Source: Basidiobolus meristosporus CBS 931.73 (taxonomy: Eukaryota; Basidiobolomycota; Basidiobolomycetes; Basidiobolales; Basidiobolaceae). From it: a stretch of 24,438 bases of DNA. The notes under the pieces were generated by a model. It was not told the DNA's origin. It worked only from the letters and a program-made list of their open reading frames with translations, and did no database searches. Below are positions 9,689-17,084 of this stretch, in pieces. The stretch spans positions 1-24,438 of the forward strand of contig MCFE01000949.1 of the NCBI GenBank assembly GCA_002104905.1, written 5' to 3'. How positions within the stretch are numbered: the stretch's first letter is position 1; every line of letters starts with the position of its first letter. The translations under genes were made by a program, and so were the position numbers.

Positions 9689-9756
9689 GTTCAACCATTC
9701 CGCAATCCACCCTGGTTGAGGCTGTCTCTGGCTTGGTGGCGAGGGCCACATATAAA
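9689..9756 (+). promoter_or_regulatory. Promoter of the 161-aa gene
   Basis: A TATAAAG box at 9751-9757 is followed by a pyrimidine-rich stretch (9775-9810) and by the ATG at 9861, the layout of a fungal TATA promoter with a 5' leader of about 75 bp. GTTCAACCATTCCGCA at 9689-9704 is conserved in an orphan copy of this promoter at 12877-12892. Confidence 0.6.
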
Positions 9757-9860
9757 GAGCATATATCCCACCGGCTCTCTCTTTCCCCACTCTTTCCACC
9801 TTCCCACCTATCAAGCAATACATCAGCCACATCATAGAACTAGTAATACATAGCACAGAT

Positions 9861-10420
9861 ATGAAGCGATCTCCTCAAAATTCGGCTTGCGAGGTGTACT
9901 ACATGCCAGTGTGTGAGGCTCTGAAGAGGAGAGAAAAGCACAGTCGAGTTAGACGACCACCCCACTCGAAATCAGGAGATACTGTAAGTGAAAATATTTA
10001 TGGGCGAATCGCTGGTTAGTACAAAGGGCTAAACTGGGCGCCACCTAACCCCTTCAGCGTGCAAGAAGGAGAAGTAGCGCCTCCGCCACACTGAGTGAAC
10101 AGGCACTGGAGTTGCTGCAGAAGGAAGCATTTATGGAACTACGAAGGCAAATCCAGGGCTACAACGAACAACTGGTTGCACGGATGAGATATGTTGAAGC
10201 ACTTCCTCTTGAGGAGCAACACTCCTGGCTTGAGGCGATTGTGCGACAAGACCAGCACATGGACGAGGATAAGGATGTTGAAATTCTCATCGAGGCCATG
10301 CAAGAGTCGGCCACAACCAAGGACTACTCGGCGATCACAGAGTGGCAGGAAAGCAGAGCATGTGAGCCCAACGAGTGGTTGAGCATATCAAGCGAAGAGT
10401 GGAGCAATTATATGCAGTAG
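9861..10420 (+). CDS. Unknown 161-aa protein, two exons
   Basis: Exon 1 (9861-9983) encodes 41 residues from MKRSPQNSACEVYYMPVCEA. A 74-bp intron (9984-10057) has GTAAGT at its start, CTAAC at about 10045 and TTCAG at its end. Exon 2 (10058-10417, stop at 10418) adds 120 residues in the same phase. The N-terminal third is very basic (KRREKH, RVRR, RARRRSS), suggesting nuclear or nucleic-acid contact. The middle is helical and charged (ELLQKEAFMELRRQIQGY). The C-terminal half is acidic and ends SISSEEWSNYMQ. No signal peptide, membrane segment or known domain is seen. Starting at 9861 rather than inside exon 2 is supported by the TATA box and the phase-0 splice. I do not recognise the family. 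Confidence 0.72.
9984..10057 (+). other. Intron of the 161-aa gene
   Basis: The donor GTAAGTG, branch-like CTAAC (also GCTAAAC at about 10028) and acceptor CCTTCAG give a 74-bp spliceosomal intron of phase 0. It contains an in-frame TAG soon after the donor (10018-10020), so removal is required for the long protein. Confidence 0.72.
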
Positions 10421-10694
10421 CCATCTCAAAAAGGAGACTAGTGTAAATATTAGGCCAGTTTCAATGAGCTGGGAGGAGAGATAGGCACCCACATGTACTG
10501 CACACCACCACCCATATATTGGTAATTATCCTTGGTAGGATTTGTAACATGCATTTTAGTTGTAATTAGTTTAGAGCGATCCATTCTATTCATTCAATAT
10601 TCGGACAGTCAGATAATCGCATTACTTATTAGGGGTGCTATCTACAATATAATTATAGGGTTTGAGATAAGCTATTTTCATTCCCACAACTAGT
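10421..10694. other. Convergent intergenic region with duplicated 3' flank
   Basis: The 161-aa gene and transporter A converge here. From about 10549 to 10694 the sequence is nearly identical to 16938-17084, the flank downstream of transporter D, so the duplication of A and D extends about 145 bp past the stop codon. No other gene is seen. Confidence 0.7.
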
Positions 10695-12290
10695 CTATCG
10701 CAGGCTACGAAGTGGAATATCCTTGTGGTATGCTACGGGCTTGTTGATTTTCCCACCGCTGGGCTGAGACAGCTGAGGGTTGTTGATTTTGGAATGTGTG
10801 CGGCCATACAGTGCATAGACCATGAGCCCGACGCCAATCCACACGGCCAGATTTATGATGGTTGATGGCGAGGTTGTCGAGAGCAGAACAACGGACAATG
10901 CAGCGCCGATAACTGGGATCACGAATGGGCCCAAGGGGATTTTGAACCTTCTTGGAGTGTCTGGACACCTGAAGCGGAGCACAATGACTCCGATATTGAC
11001 AAAGAAGAATGCAAACAAGGTGCCTGCCGTGGTAATGTCGCTAAGCACGTCAACAGGAAACATACCCCCTAATAGCGCACAAAGAACACCGGATAGGGTA
11101 GTTGTGAACCAGGGAGTCTTGTATTTGGGGTGGATTCTGGCGGCAATCTCAGGGAACAGCCCATCCTTGGCCATGGCGTTAAAGATACGAGGTTGCCCCA
11201 TCAACAGAATTAGCATGATGGAGGCCAGACCGAATACAATTCCCATGCCAATAATTATACTTAGCCAAGTCATACCAGTTCTAGCAACGAGAATAGTGAT
11301 AGGGGCAGCAACCCTACCAAGGGTACTGCTGTCGGTAAATGGATGCAATTCCTTGTAGGGAACAACACCAGTCATTATGAGACAAACGCCAATGTAAAGG
11401 ATGATGCATACGACCAGAGAGCCGCAGATGACAATTGGTAGGTCTCGCTGGGGATTCTTTGCTTCTTGGGCGGTCGTGGAAATGATGTCGAATCCAATAT
11501 ACGCAAAGAAGACTGTACTGGCGGCAGAGAACACGCCAGAAACGCCGTACTTTGCAAATCTACCCTCGTTGGGAGGTATGAATGGAGTATAGTTTGCGGG
11601 GTTGATGTGCTTGATGCAGGCGAAGATGGTGAGGAGTACCACAATAACCTTGATGGAGACCATGACGCTGTTGACTCGCGTGGATTCCCGAATACCGAAG
11701 CACAGAAGGGTCGTGATCACAAGGGAAATGACGACGGCCGGGACATTAAGATAATCGCCAGTTTTCATGAAGGAGCCGCTCTCAAACTTGATCGGGGAGT
11801 TTACCCACTTGGTGCTTATTTTATAATCAAATGCAATTTCAAGAAACGCAACCAGGTAGGCAGACCAGGCAACAGCGGTAGTAGCAGCACCAACAAGATA
11901 CTCCAAGATCAAGTCCCAGCCGATAATCCAACCGATCAGTTCGCCCATTGCTGCGTAAGTGTAGGTGTAAGCAGAGCCAGCCACGGGAATCATGGAGGCC
12001 ATCTCGGAGTATGAGAGAGCCGTGAACGCAGCAGCAATCCCAGAAACAATGAAAGAGACGACAATGGCGGGGCCAGCTTTTTCAGCGGCAGCAACTCCAG
12101 TCAACGTGAAAATGCCCGTACCAATGGTGACGCCTATCCCTACCGATGCTAAATCCATAATATCTAATGTGCGTTTCATTTCTGAGCTCGCCAGTTCGGT
12201 TTGAATCTGCTCCATGCTTTTGACTGTAAAGAGCCTCAACCACCAAGGCTTTTTTCCGGCCTCGTACGAGACGAGCCCTTGTTTTCTCAT
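10695..12290 (-). CDS. Amino-acid permease A (YfnA/CAT type), 531 aa
   Basis: An intronless 12-TM APC-superfamily permease, related to cationic amino-acid transporters (SLC7A1-like, bacterial YfnA/ApcT). It is expected to import amino acids across the plasma or vacuolar membrane. TM1 carries GVTIGTGIF. TM2-3 has ALSYSEM with the Glu conserved in CAT proteins, then GSAYTYTYAAMGELIGWIIGW. TM6 has FFAYIGFDIIST, and the C-terminal half has RRFKIPLGPFVIPVIGA. The TATA box at 12351-12358 lies downstream of a possible TTG-initiated extension, so the ATG at 12290 (MRKQGLVSYEAG) is the true start; it also matches gene D. Compared with D, TM4 reads TTAVAWSAY instead of TASVGWSAY. The substrate cannot be told from sequence. 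Confidence 0.92.
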   Translation of the reverse strand: MRKQGLVSYEAGKKPWWLRLFTVKSMEQIQTELASSEMKRTLDIMDLASVGIGVTIGTGIFTLTGVAAAEKAGPAIVVSFIVSGIAAAFTALSYSEMASMIPVAGSAYTYTYAAMGELIGWIIGWDLILEYLVGAATTAVAWSAYLVAFLEIAFDYKISTKWVNSPIKFESGSFMKTGDYLNVPAVVISLVITTLLCFGIRESTRVNSVMVSIKVIVVLLTIFACIKHINPANYTPFIPPNEGRFAKYGVSGVFSAASTVFFAYIGFDIISTTAQEAKNPQRDLPIVICGSLVVCIILYIGVCLIMTGVVPYKELHPFTDSSTLGRVAAPITILVARTGMTWLSIIIGMGIVFGLASIMLILLMGQPRIFNAMAKDGLFPEIAARIHPKYKTPWFTTTLSGVLCALLGGMFPVDVLSDITTAGTLFAFFFVNIGVIVLRFRCPDTPRRFKIPLGPFVIPVIGAALSVVLLSTTSPSTIINLAVWIGVGLMVYALYGRTHSKINNPQLSQPSGGKINKPVAYHKDIPLRSLR

Positions 12291-12350
12291 CTGGAGTTGG
12301 AACCTTATGCAATGTGAAAATAGTACCTTCAGATGGCCGAAGAAAAGATG

Positions 12351-12397
12351 TTTATATACTATTACCAATCAGGTAATCGGCTTCTCATGCTCATAAG
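12351..12397 (-). promoter_or_regulatory. Promoter block of permease A
   Basis: TATATAAA (plus strand TTTATATA, 12351-12358) lies 61 bp before the ATG. On the upstream side CTTCTCATGCTCATAA (12381-12396) matches the CTTCCCATGGWCATGA element found in the same place in D and E, with three differences. Confidence 0.6.
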
Positions 12398-12783
12398 ACA
12401 TGAGAAATTCTCAAGTTACACCAGTTCATCGGTTCTTTCCATTGAATTATTTATCAATCATGTGCCCTCAAATTGGTGTACTGCCATAGTGAGCGAGTTG
12501 TTGATTATTAACGTAATACTTGGTGGGGAATCCTCGTCCTTCAAACAGGTTGTCAGGACATAATTTGTAGATGGATGGTGTGTTCTTTGCTAGATTATCC
12601 TCGATATCGGGTTAATTTATTCAATGTCTTGGTCATGGTACCACAGGTAGTTTACTTTTGATATTTGGTGATAGAAATCAGTATGAGAGTGATGCAATGC
12701 GCACGGATGTATCTTGTTAGTCAAGGAGCAGGCGAATTTGTAATGGAGTCAGTCAGGTGATGCAAAGGTTATCCATTCTCCCT

Positions 12784-12860
12784 AACATCCACATCCACAT
12801 CCACGCCCGCAACCACACCCACGCTCATACTCACACTCATACTCACGGTCATGGCCACAT
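12784..12860 (+). repeat. Imperfect CAC-rich hexamer tract
   Basis: Degenerate six-base units such as CATCCA, CACGCC and CACTCA run through this tract. A similar tract occurs at 19450-19545 in the equivalent spacer between E and D. Confidence 0.65.
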
Positions 12861-12876
12861 CAATATGATTTGAATG

Positions 12877-12918
12877 GTTCAATCATTTCGCAGGGTCACG
12901 TATAAAGATAATGTATCC
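12877..12918 (+). promoter_or_regulatory. Orphan copy of the 161-aa gene promoter
   Basis: GTTCAATCATTTCGCA (12877-12892) followed by GGGTCACGTATAAAGA and ATGTATCCCAC matches 9689-9704 and 9744-9771 upstream of the 161-aa gene. About 40 bp of the latter is missing between the two blocks. No coding region follows here; permease pseudogene B is on the other strand. Confidence 0.45.
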
Positions 12919-13108
12919 CACAAGATCTCCTTTTCACTGCTCCTTCACAAAAGCATATTATTCTTATCAAATTGCGTAGTGCAAAGCTAACTGAAGCAAC
13001 AGCCAATAATGGGTTAATCCATATGGCATTCTAACCAAGAAAACAAATATCGTTGTCGAATAGTTAATGAAATCCTTTATAAGTGACTTCGGGAGTGGGG
13101 TTACAAAA

Positions 13109-14650
13109 TCACTCAAGTATTAGCAGATTACAAAGCATATTTGGGTTTTCCATCAACTTCTCATTCTGACAACGAGCTAGATGTGGGTTGTTGATTCTGG
13201 AATGGGTGCGGCCATAGAATGTATAGATAACAATACCAATACCCATCCATATGAAGAGACGAGTTATAGCTGAGGTTAGGGTGGTGCAGAACAAAAGGAT
13301 GGTTAAGGCAGCTCCAAGAACAGGAATCACGAATGGTCCAGGGGGAACCTTGAATCTACATGGAATGTCCGGGCGTTGGAAGCGAAGAATGATGATGACA
13401 CTAATATTCATTGAGAAGAATGCAAGCAAAGTTCCAGCTGTGGTAGTGCTACTAAGTATGTCAACAGGAAGCACTCCGCCAAGTAAGGCACAAAGAACAC
13501 CAGAGAGGGTAGTTGTGAACCAGGGAGTCTTGTATTAGTCCATCGTTGGCCATAGTATAGAAGATACGTGGCTGACCCATCAATAGAATCAGCATGGCCG
13601 AGGCTATGCCAAAAATAGTTCCCAAGCTGACAACAAAATTCAACCAGCTCAAGCCAGTTATAGCGATGAGGATTGAGATAGGTTTAGCGGCATTTTGTCC
13701 TGGAGATTTATAGGGAGAAGTACCAACCGCAACGAGGGAAACGGCGATGAAAGAACTATGCAAATGGCCAAGGTACCACAGACAATCAGCAAATTCCTCT
13801 GGGAGCTTTTTGCTCCCAGGGCCGTCGTGGAGATGATGTCTAATCTAATATACGCAACAAAACTGCACTGACGGTAGAGAACATACCGGAAACACCGTAC
13901 TTCCCGAACTCACCTTCATTAGGTGGGAAGAATGGGGTGTAGTTGTCGGGGTTTATATATTTGATACAGGTGAAGATGATAAGCAGGACCGTGAGGACCT
14001 TGACGACAACCAACACTGCGTTTACTCGTGTAGATTGACGGATGTCAAAGCATAGTAGTATGGTAAACATTAAGGAAACCGCAATAGCAGGAAGGTTAAG
14101 ATAGTTGCCAGTCGTTATGAAGGCCTCCCCAAAAAACGCGACTGGAGAGTTCACCCACTTGGTGCTTATTTTACAGTTAAATGCGATTTCAAGAAACGCT
14201 ATGAAATAGGCGGACCAACCAATAGAGACAGTGGCAGTACTAACCAGATATCAATCCTACCTACAATCCAAGCGATCAATTTGCCCATTGCTGTGTAGGT
14301 GTAGGTGTAGGCGTAGGTGTAGGTGTAGGCGTAGGTGTAGGTGTAAGCGGAGCCGGCCATGGGAATCATGGAGGCCATTTCGGAGTATGAGAGAGCAATG
14401 AATCCAGTGGCGATACCAGAAACAATAAAGGTGACAGCAATAGCGGGACCAGCTTTGGTAGCGGCACCGATTGCAGCCAACATGAAAATACCCATTAGCC
14501 CCTATCCCTACTGACATCAATTCCATGACGCCCAATGTACGCTTCATTTCGGAGTTATCCAGTTCGGTTTGAATCTGCTCCATGCTCTTGACAGCAAAGA
14601 GTCTCAACCATCAAGGATTTTGACTATCTTGATGCCCACGTTGCTTTAGA
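13109..14650 (-). pseudogene. Amino-acid permease B, pseudogene
   Basis: Homology to its neighbours runs the whole length in broken frames. The start codon is lost, and the first Trp of the PWWLRLF motif is replaced by TGA near 14610. About 8 bp are deleted in the TM1 glycine motif (about 14500), shifting the frame. A hexamer expansion adds 12 residues in TM3 (14293-14346). Further frame breaks lie near 14250 and 13845, and about 32 bp are missing at 13538, where the cytoplasmic HPKYKTPW segment should be. The last 121 codons (13474-13109) are open. A TATA-like run lies at 14669-14679. The 5' and middle parts match C, while the 3' part and downstream flank match E. No functional protein is expected. 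Confidence 0.93.
14293..14346 (-). repeat. Hexamer expansion in pseudogene B
   Basis: Nine tandem GTGTAG/GCGTAG hexamers on the plus strand encode alternating Tyr-Thr/Tyr-Ala on the minus strand. Intact paralogs have only two or three such units, encoding AYTYTYA in TM3. The gain is 36 bp, so the frame is kept but the membrane helix is lengthened by 12 residues. Confidence 0.88.
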
Positions 14651-14826
14651 CCGAGTAAAGACAATACTTTTATATATATGCTGTAAAGTGGTTACACAAT
14701 ACTTTTGAAAGATAACATAATGTGGATGTGCTTGGCAAATGAGTTCTGACACATACGAATCTCGAAAGTAGGTTTTCAAAATAAAGTTTTCAGATGAATA
14801 TTGGTGATGGTTGATTGGTAGTATAG

Positions 14827-14891
14827 CTCAGCTTCACTAGGACAATGTTATCGTTGAATACTCAGCTTTGCTAGGGCAATGTCGTTGAATA
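14827..14891. repeat. Two-copy direct repeat downstream of permease C
   Basis: A 34-bp unit (14827-14860, CTCAGCTTCACTAGGACAAT and on) is followed directly by a 31-bp copy (14861-14891). A third relative lies downstream of E at about 19795-19827 (CAGCTTTACAGGGGCAATG). It is therefore a family 3'-flank element that was duplicated in C. Confidence 0.7.
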
Positions 14892-14945
14892 CCTGATAAT
14901 ATTCTTTACAATTTACCAATGGATGAGATTACAGGATTGCTCGTT

Positions 14946-16463
14946 TTAGGTCGATTCTTTTACGGTCTGATAGCCAGATACATGTAAAATGTTGATTCTG
15001 GTGTAGCTGCAACCGTAGAATGCATAGATGACAACACCAATACCCATCCATATGAAAAAATGAACAATGGTTGAGGCTGGGATGGTGCAAAATAAAAGGA
15101 CGGATATTCCAGCTCCGAGAATAGGAATCACGAATGGGCCAAGGGGGACCTTGAATCTACGTGGTTTACCTGGGTATTTGAAGCGAAGAATGATGACATT
15201 GATATTCACCAGGAAGAATGCAAACAGTGTTCCAACCGAGGTCATATCACCAAGTACGTCAACGGGGAGAACGCCTCCAAGTAAGGCACAGAGAACACCA
15301 GAGAGGATGGTTGTGAACCAGGGGGTCTTGTATTTGGGGTGGATTCTGGCAGCAACCTCAGGGAAGAATCCGTCTATAGCCATAGCATTCAAGATGCGCG
15401 ACTGACCCATCAGTAGAATCAGCACGACTGAGGCCGAGCCAAAGATGGTACCCAAACTGACAACAATATTTAACCAGTTCAAGCCAGTGGTAGCGATGAG
15501 GATTGCGATGGGTTTAGCGGCATTCTGACCTGCTGGGTGCAAATCTCCGTAGGGGACAACTCCAGTCATAACCAAGCCTACTGCAATGTTTAAAAAGGTA
15601 CATATAAGCAAAGAACCCAAAATACCAATGGGTAAATCTCTTTGGGGATTTTTCGCTTCCTGTGAAGTAGAAGAAACAACGTCGAATCCGATATAGGTAA
15701 AGAAGACAGTAGTGGCGGCGGAGAACGTGCCAGAAATACCGTACTTCCCGAATTCACCTTCATTAGGTGGGAAGAATGGGGTGTAGTTGTCGGGGTTTAT
15801 ATATTTGATACAGGTGAAGATGGTAAGCAGGACCGTGAGGACCTTGACGACAACCAACACGGCGTTTACTCGCGTAGATTGACGGATGTCAAAGCATAGT
15901 AGTATGGTAAACACTAAGGAAATCGCAATAGCAGGAAGGTTAAGATAGTTGCCAGTCGTTATGAAGGCCTCCCCAAAAAATGCGACTGGAGAGTTCACCC
16001 ACTTGGTGCTTATTTTACAGTTAAATGCGATTTCAAGAAACGCTATGAAATAGGCGGACCAACCAATGGAGACAGTGGCAGCACCAACCATATACTCCAG
16101 GATTAAATTCCAACCTATAATCCAAGCGATGAATTCGCCCATTGCTGCGCAAGTGTAGGCGTAAGCGGAGCCGGCCATGGGAATCATGGAGGCCATCTCG
16201 GAGTAAGAGAGAGCGGTGAACGCAGCAGCAATCCCAGAAATAACAAAAGAGACGACAATGGAGGGACCAGCTTTTTCAGCGGCAGCTATTCCAGCAAACG
16301 TGAAAATACCCATGCCAATGCTGGCACCTATGCCTACCGATACTAAATCCAAAATGTTCAACGTTCGCTTCATTTCTGAGTGAGCTGCTTCGACTCGGGT
16401 CTGCTCTATGCTTCTAACAGTAAAGGGCTTGAGCCACCAAGGTTTTTTTCTATGTTTTCTCAT
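14946..16463 (-). CDS. Amino-acid permease C (YfnA/CAT type), 505 aa
   Basis: An intact intronless APC-superfamily transporter with the same 12-TM plan as its neighbours: SYSEM Glu in TM3, GSAYAYTCAAMGEFIAWIIGW, FFTYIGFDVVSS in TM6 and RRFKVPLGPFVIPILGA near the C-terminus. The ATG at 16463 (MRKHRKKPWWLKPF) is chosen because the longer frame begins at TTG, only 15 bp from the TATA box. Two features are odd. The TM1 motif reads IGMGIF where paralogs have IGTGIF, and the TM6 Ala of FFAYIGFD is Thr. Both are near the substrate site in APC folds, so specificity may differ. The sequence 15740-16080 is nearly identical to part of pseudogene B. Confidence 0.92.
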   Translation of the reverse strand: MRKHRKKPWWLKPFTVRSIEQTRVEAAHSEMKRTLNILDLVSVGIGASIGMGIFTFAGIAAAEKAGPSIVVSFVISGIAAAFTALSYSEMASMIPMAGSAYAYTCAAMGEFIAWIIGWNLILEYMVGAATVSIGWSAYFIAFLEIAFNCKISTKWVNSPVAFFGEAFITTGNYLNLPAIAISLVFTILLCFDIRQSTRVNAVLVVVKVLTVLLTIFTCIKYINPDNYTPFFPPNEGEFGKYGISGTFSAATTVFFTYIGFDVVSSTSQEAKNPQRDLPIGILGSLLICTFLNIAVGLVMTGVVPYGDLHPAGQNAAKPIAILIATTGLNWLNIVVSLGTIFGSASVVLILLMGQSRILNAMAIDGFFPEVAARIHPKYKTPWFTTILSGVLCALLGGVLPVDVLGDMTSVGTLFAFFLVNINVIILRFKYPGKPRRFKVPLGPFVIPILGAGISVLLFCTIPASTIVHFFIWMGIGVVIYAFYGCSYTRINILHVSGYQTVKEST

Positions 16464-16498
16464 TGTATCTAGATCGTTATCCAATAGCCAACAGAGCC

Positions 16499-16505
16499 TT
16501 ATATA
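16499..16505 (-). promoter_or_regulatory. TATA box of permease C
   Basis: TATATAAGG on the minus strand lies 36 bp upstream of the ATG at 16463. The CTTCCCATGG-type element of A, D and E is not seen further upstream; that segment reads differently. Confidence 0.55.
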
Positions 16506-17084
16506 CTACTGATAACTTCGAAAAGTTACACGAAATCATTTAACCTACTTTTGGGTAAATCTGTCTGGTACTTGGCAAACGGGTTTCTGAATGGTTCAAC
16601 AACCTCACAACAACCGGGGCGTTGACTATTTACATGCCACTTGGTATGGACTTCAATGTACAGGCCAACACTATTTGCTATCACATCTCAGAGCCTTATT
16701 TATTTAGTTTGTTAAGCCGTAGCGAGTAGTAATACACTAGTATCCTGATACTATGGGTACTTTTTTTGCACAACATTTGGTTTGCAGGTGGATTTATGTG
16801 AATATCACCTTTTCCGTTGTTCACCACTTCACTCACCTGCCAGAGGTTAAAACGCATAATGGCTAAGAGCGGTGCCACTATATGGAATAGCGTGTAAAAC
16901 AAGAGAAAAAGATAGTCACACACATAATGCGCACAACCATGCATTGATATGTAACTTATTTTGGAGTGATCCATTCTATTCATTCACTATTCGGACAGTC
17001 AGATAATCGCATTACTTATTAGGGGTGCTATCTACAATATAATTATAGGGTTTGAGATAAGCTATTTTCATTCCCGCAACTAGT
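16506..17084. other. Intergenic region between permeases C and D
   Basis: No gene supported. From about 16938 to 17084 it duplicates the flank downstream of permease A (10549-10694). A 95-codon minus-strand reading (16983-16696) partly overlaps this duplicated flank, has no recognised motif and is not kept in the A copy. Confidence 0.6.

Larger units (their letters stand above)
12398..13108. other. Intergenic region between permease A and pseudogene B
   Basis: No gene. It contains a block at 12527-12549 (20 of 23 bases shared with 18973-18995 upstream of D), a CAC-rich tract, an orphan TATA promoter copy (12877-12918), and the sequence downstream of B (13040-13108) that resembles the downstream region of E (19830-19899). 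These matches show the region is a diverged duplicate of the E-D spacer. Confidence 0.6.

Noticed and set aside
9554-9856. Minus-strand reading of about 100 codons upstream of the 161-aa gene
   Set aside because: It overlaps the TATA box and leader of the plus-strand gene and has no protein-like features.
10822-12014. Long plus-strand readings (up to 182 codons) opposite permease A, repeated opposite D at 17212-18404
   Set aside because: They are conserved only because A and D are near-identical on the coding strand. They are arginine/threonine-rich shadows without protein motifs and are broken in C and E.
12781-12790. CCCTAAC-like telomere repeat unit
   Set aside because: A single unit only; the tract continues as degenerate CAC-rich hexamers, not telomere repeats.
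14293-14346. CRISPR or minisatellite array
   Set aside because: The hexamers are an expansion of permease codons with no spacers.
16464-16484. Longer N-terminus for permease C (and similar extensions in A from 12368 and E from 21486)
   Set aside because: The extensions open with TTG rather than ATG. The TATA box lies inside the extension in A and only 15 bp away in C. The downstream ATGs align between paralogs.
16696-16983. 95-codon minus-strand reading between C and D
   Set aside because: It begins inside the duplicated 3' flank of D and is not kept downstream of A. No recognisable features.
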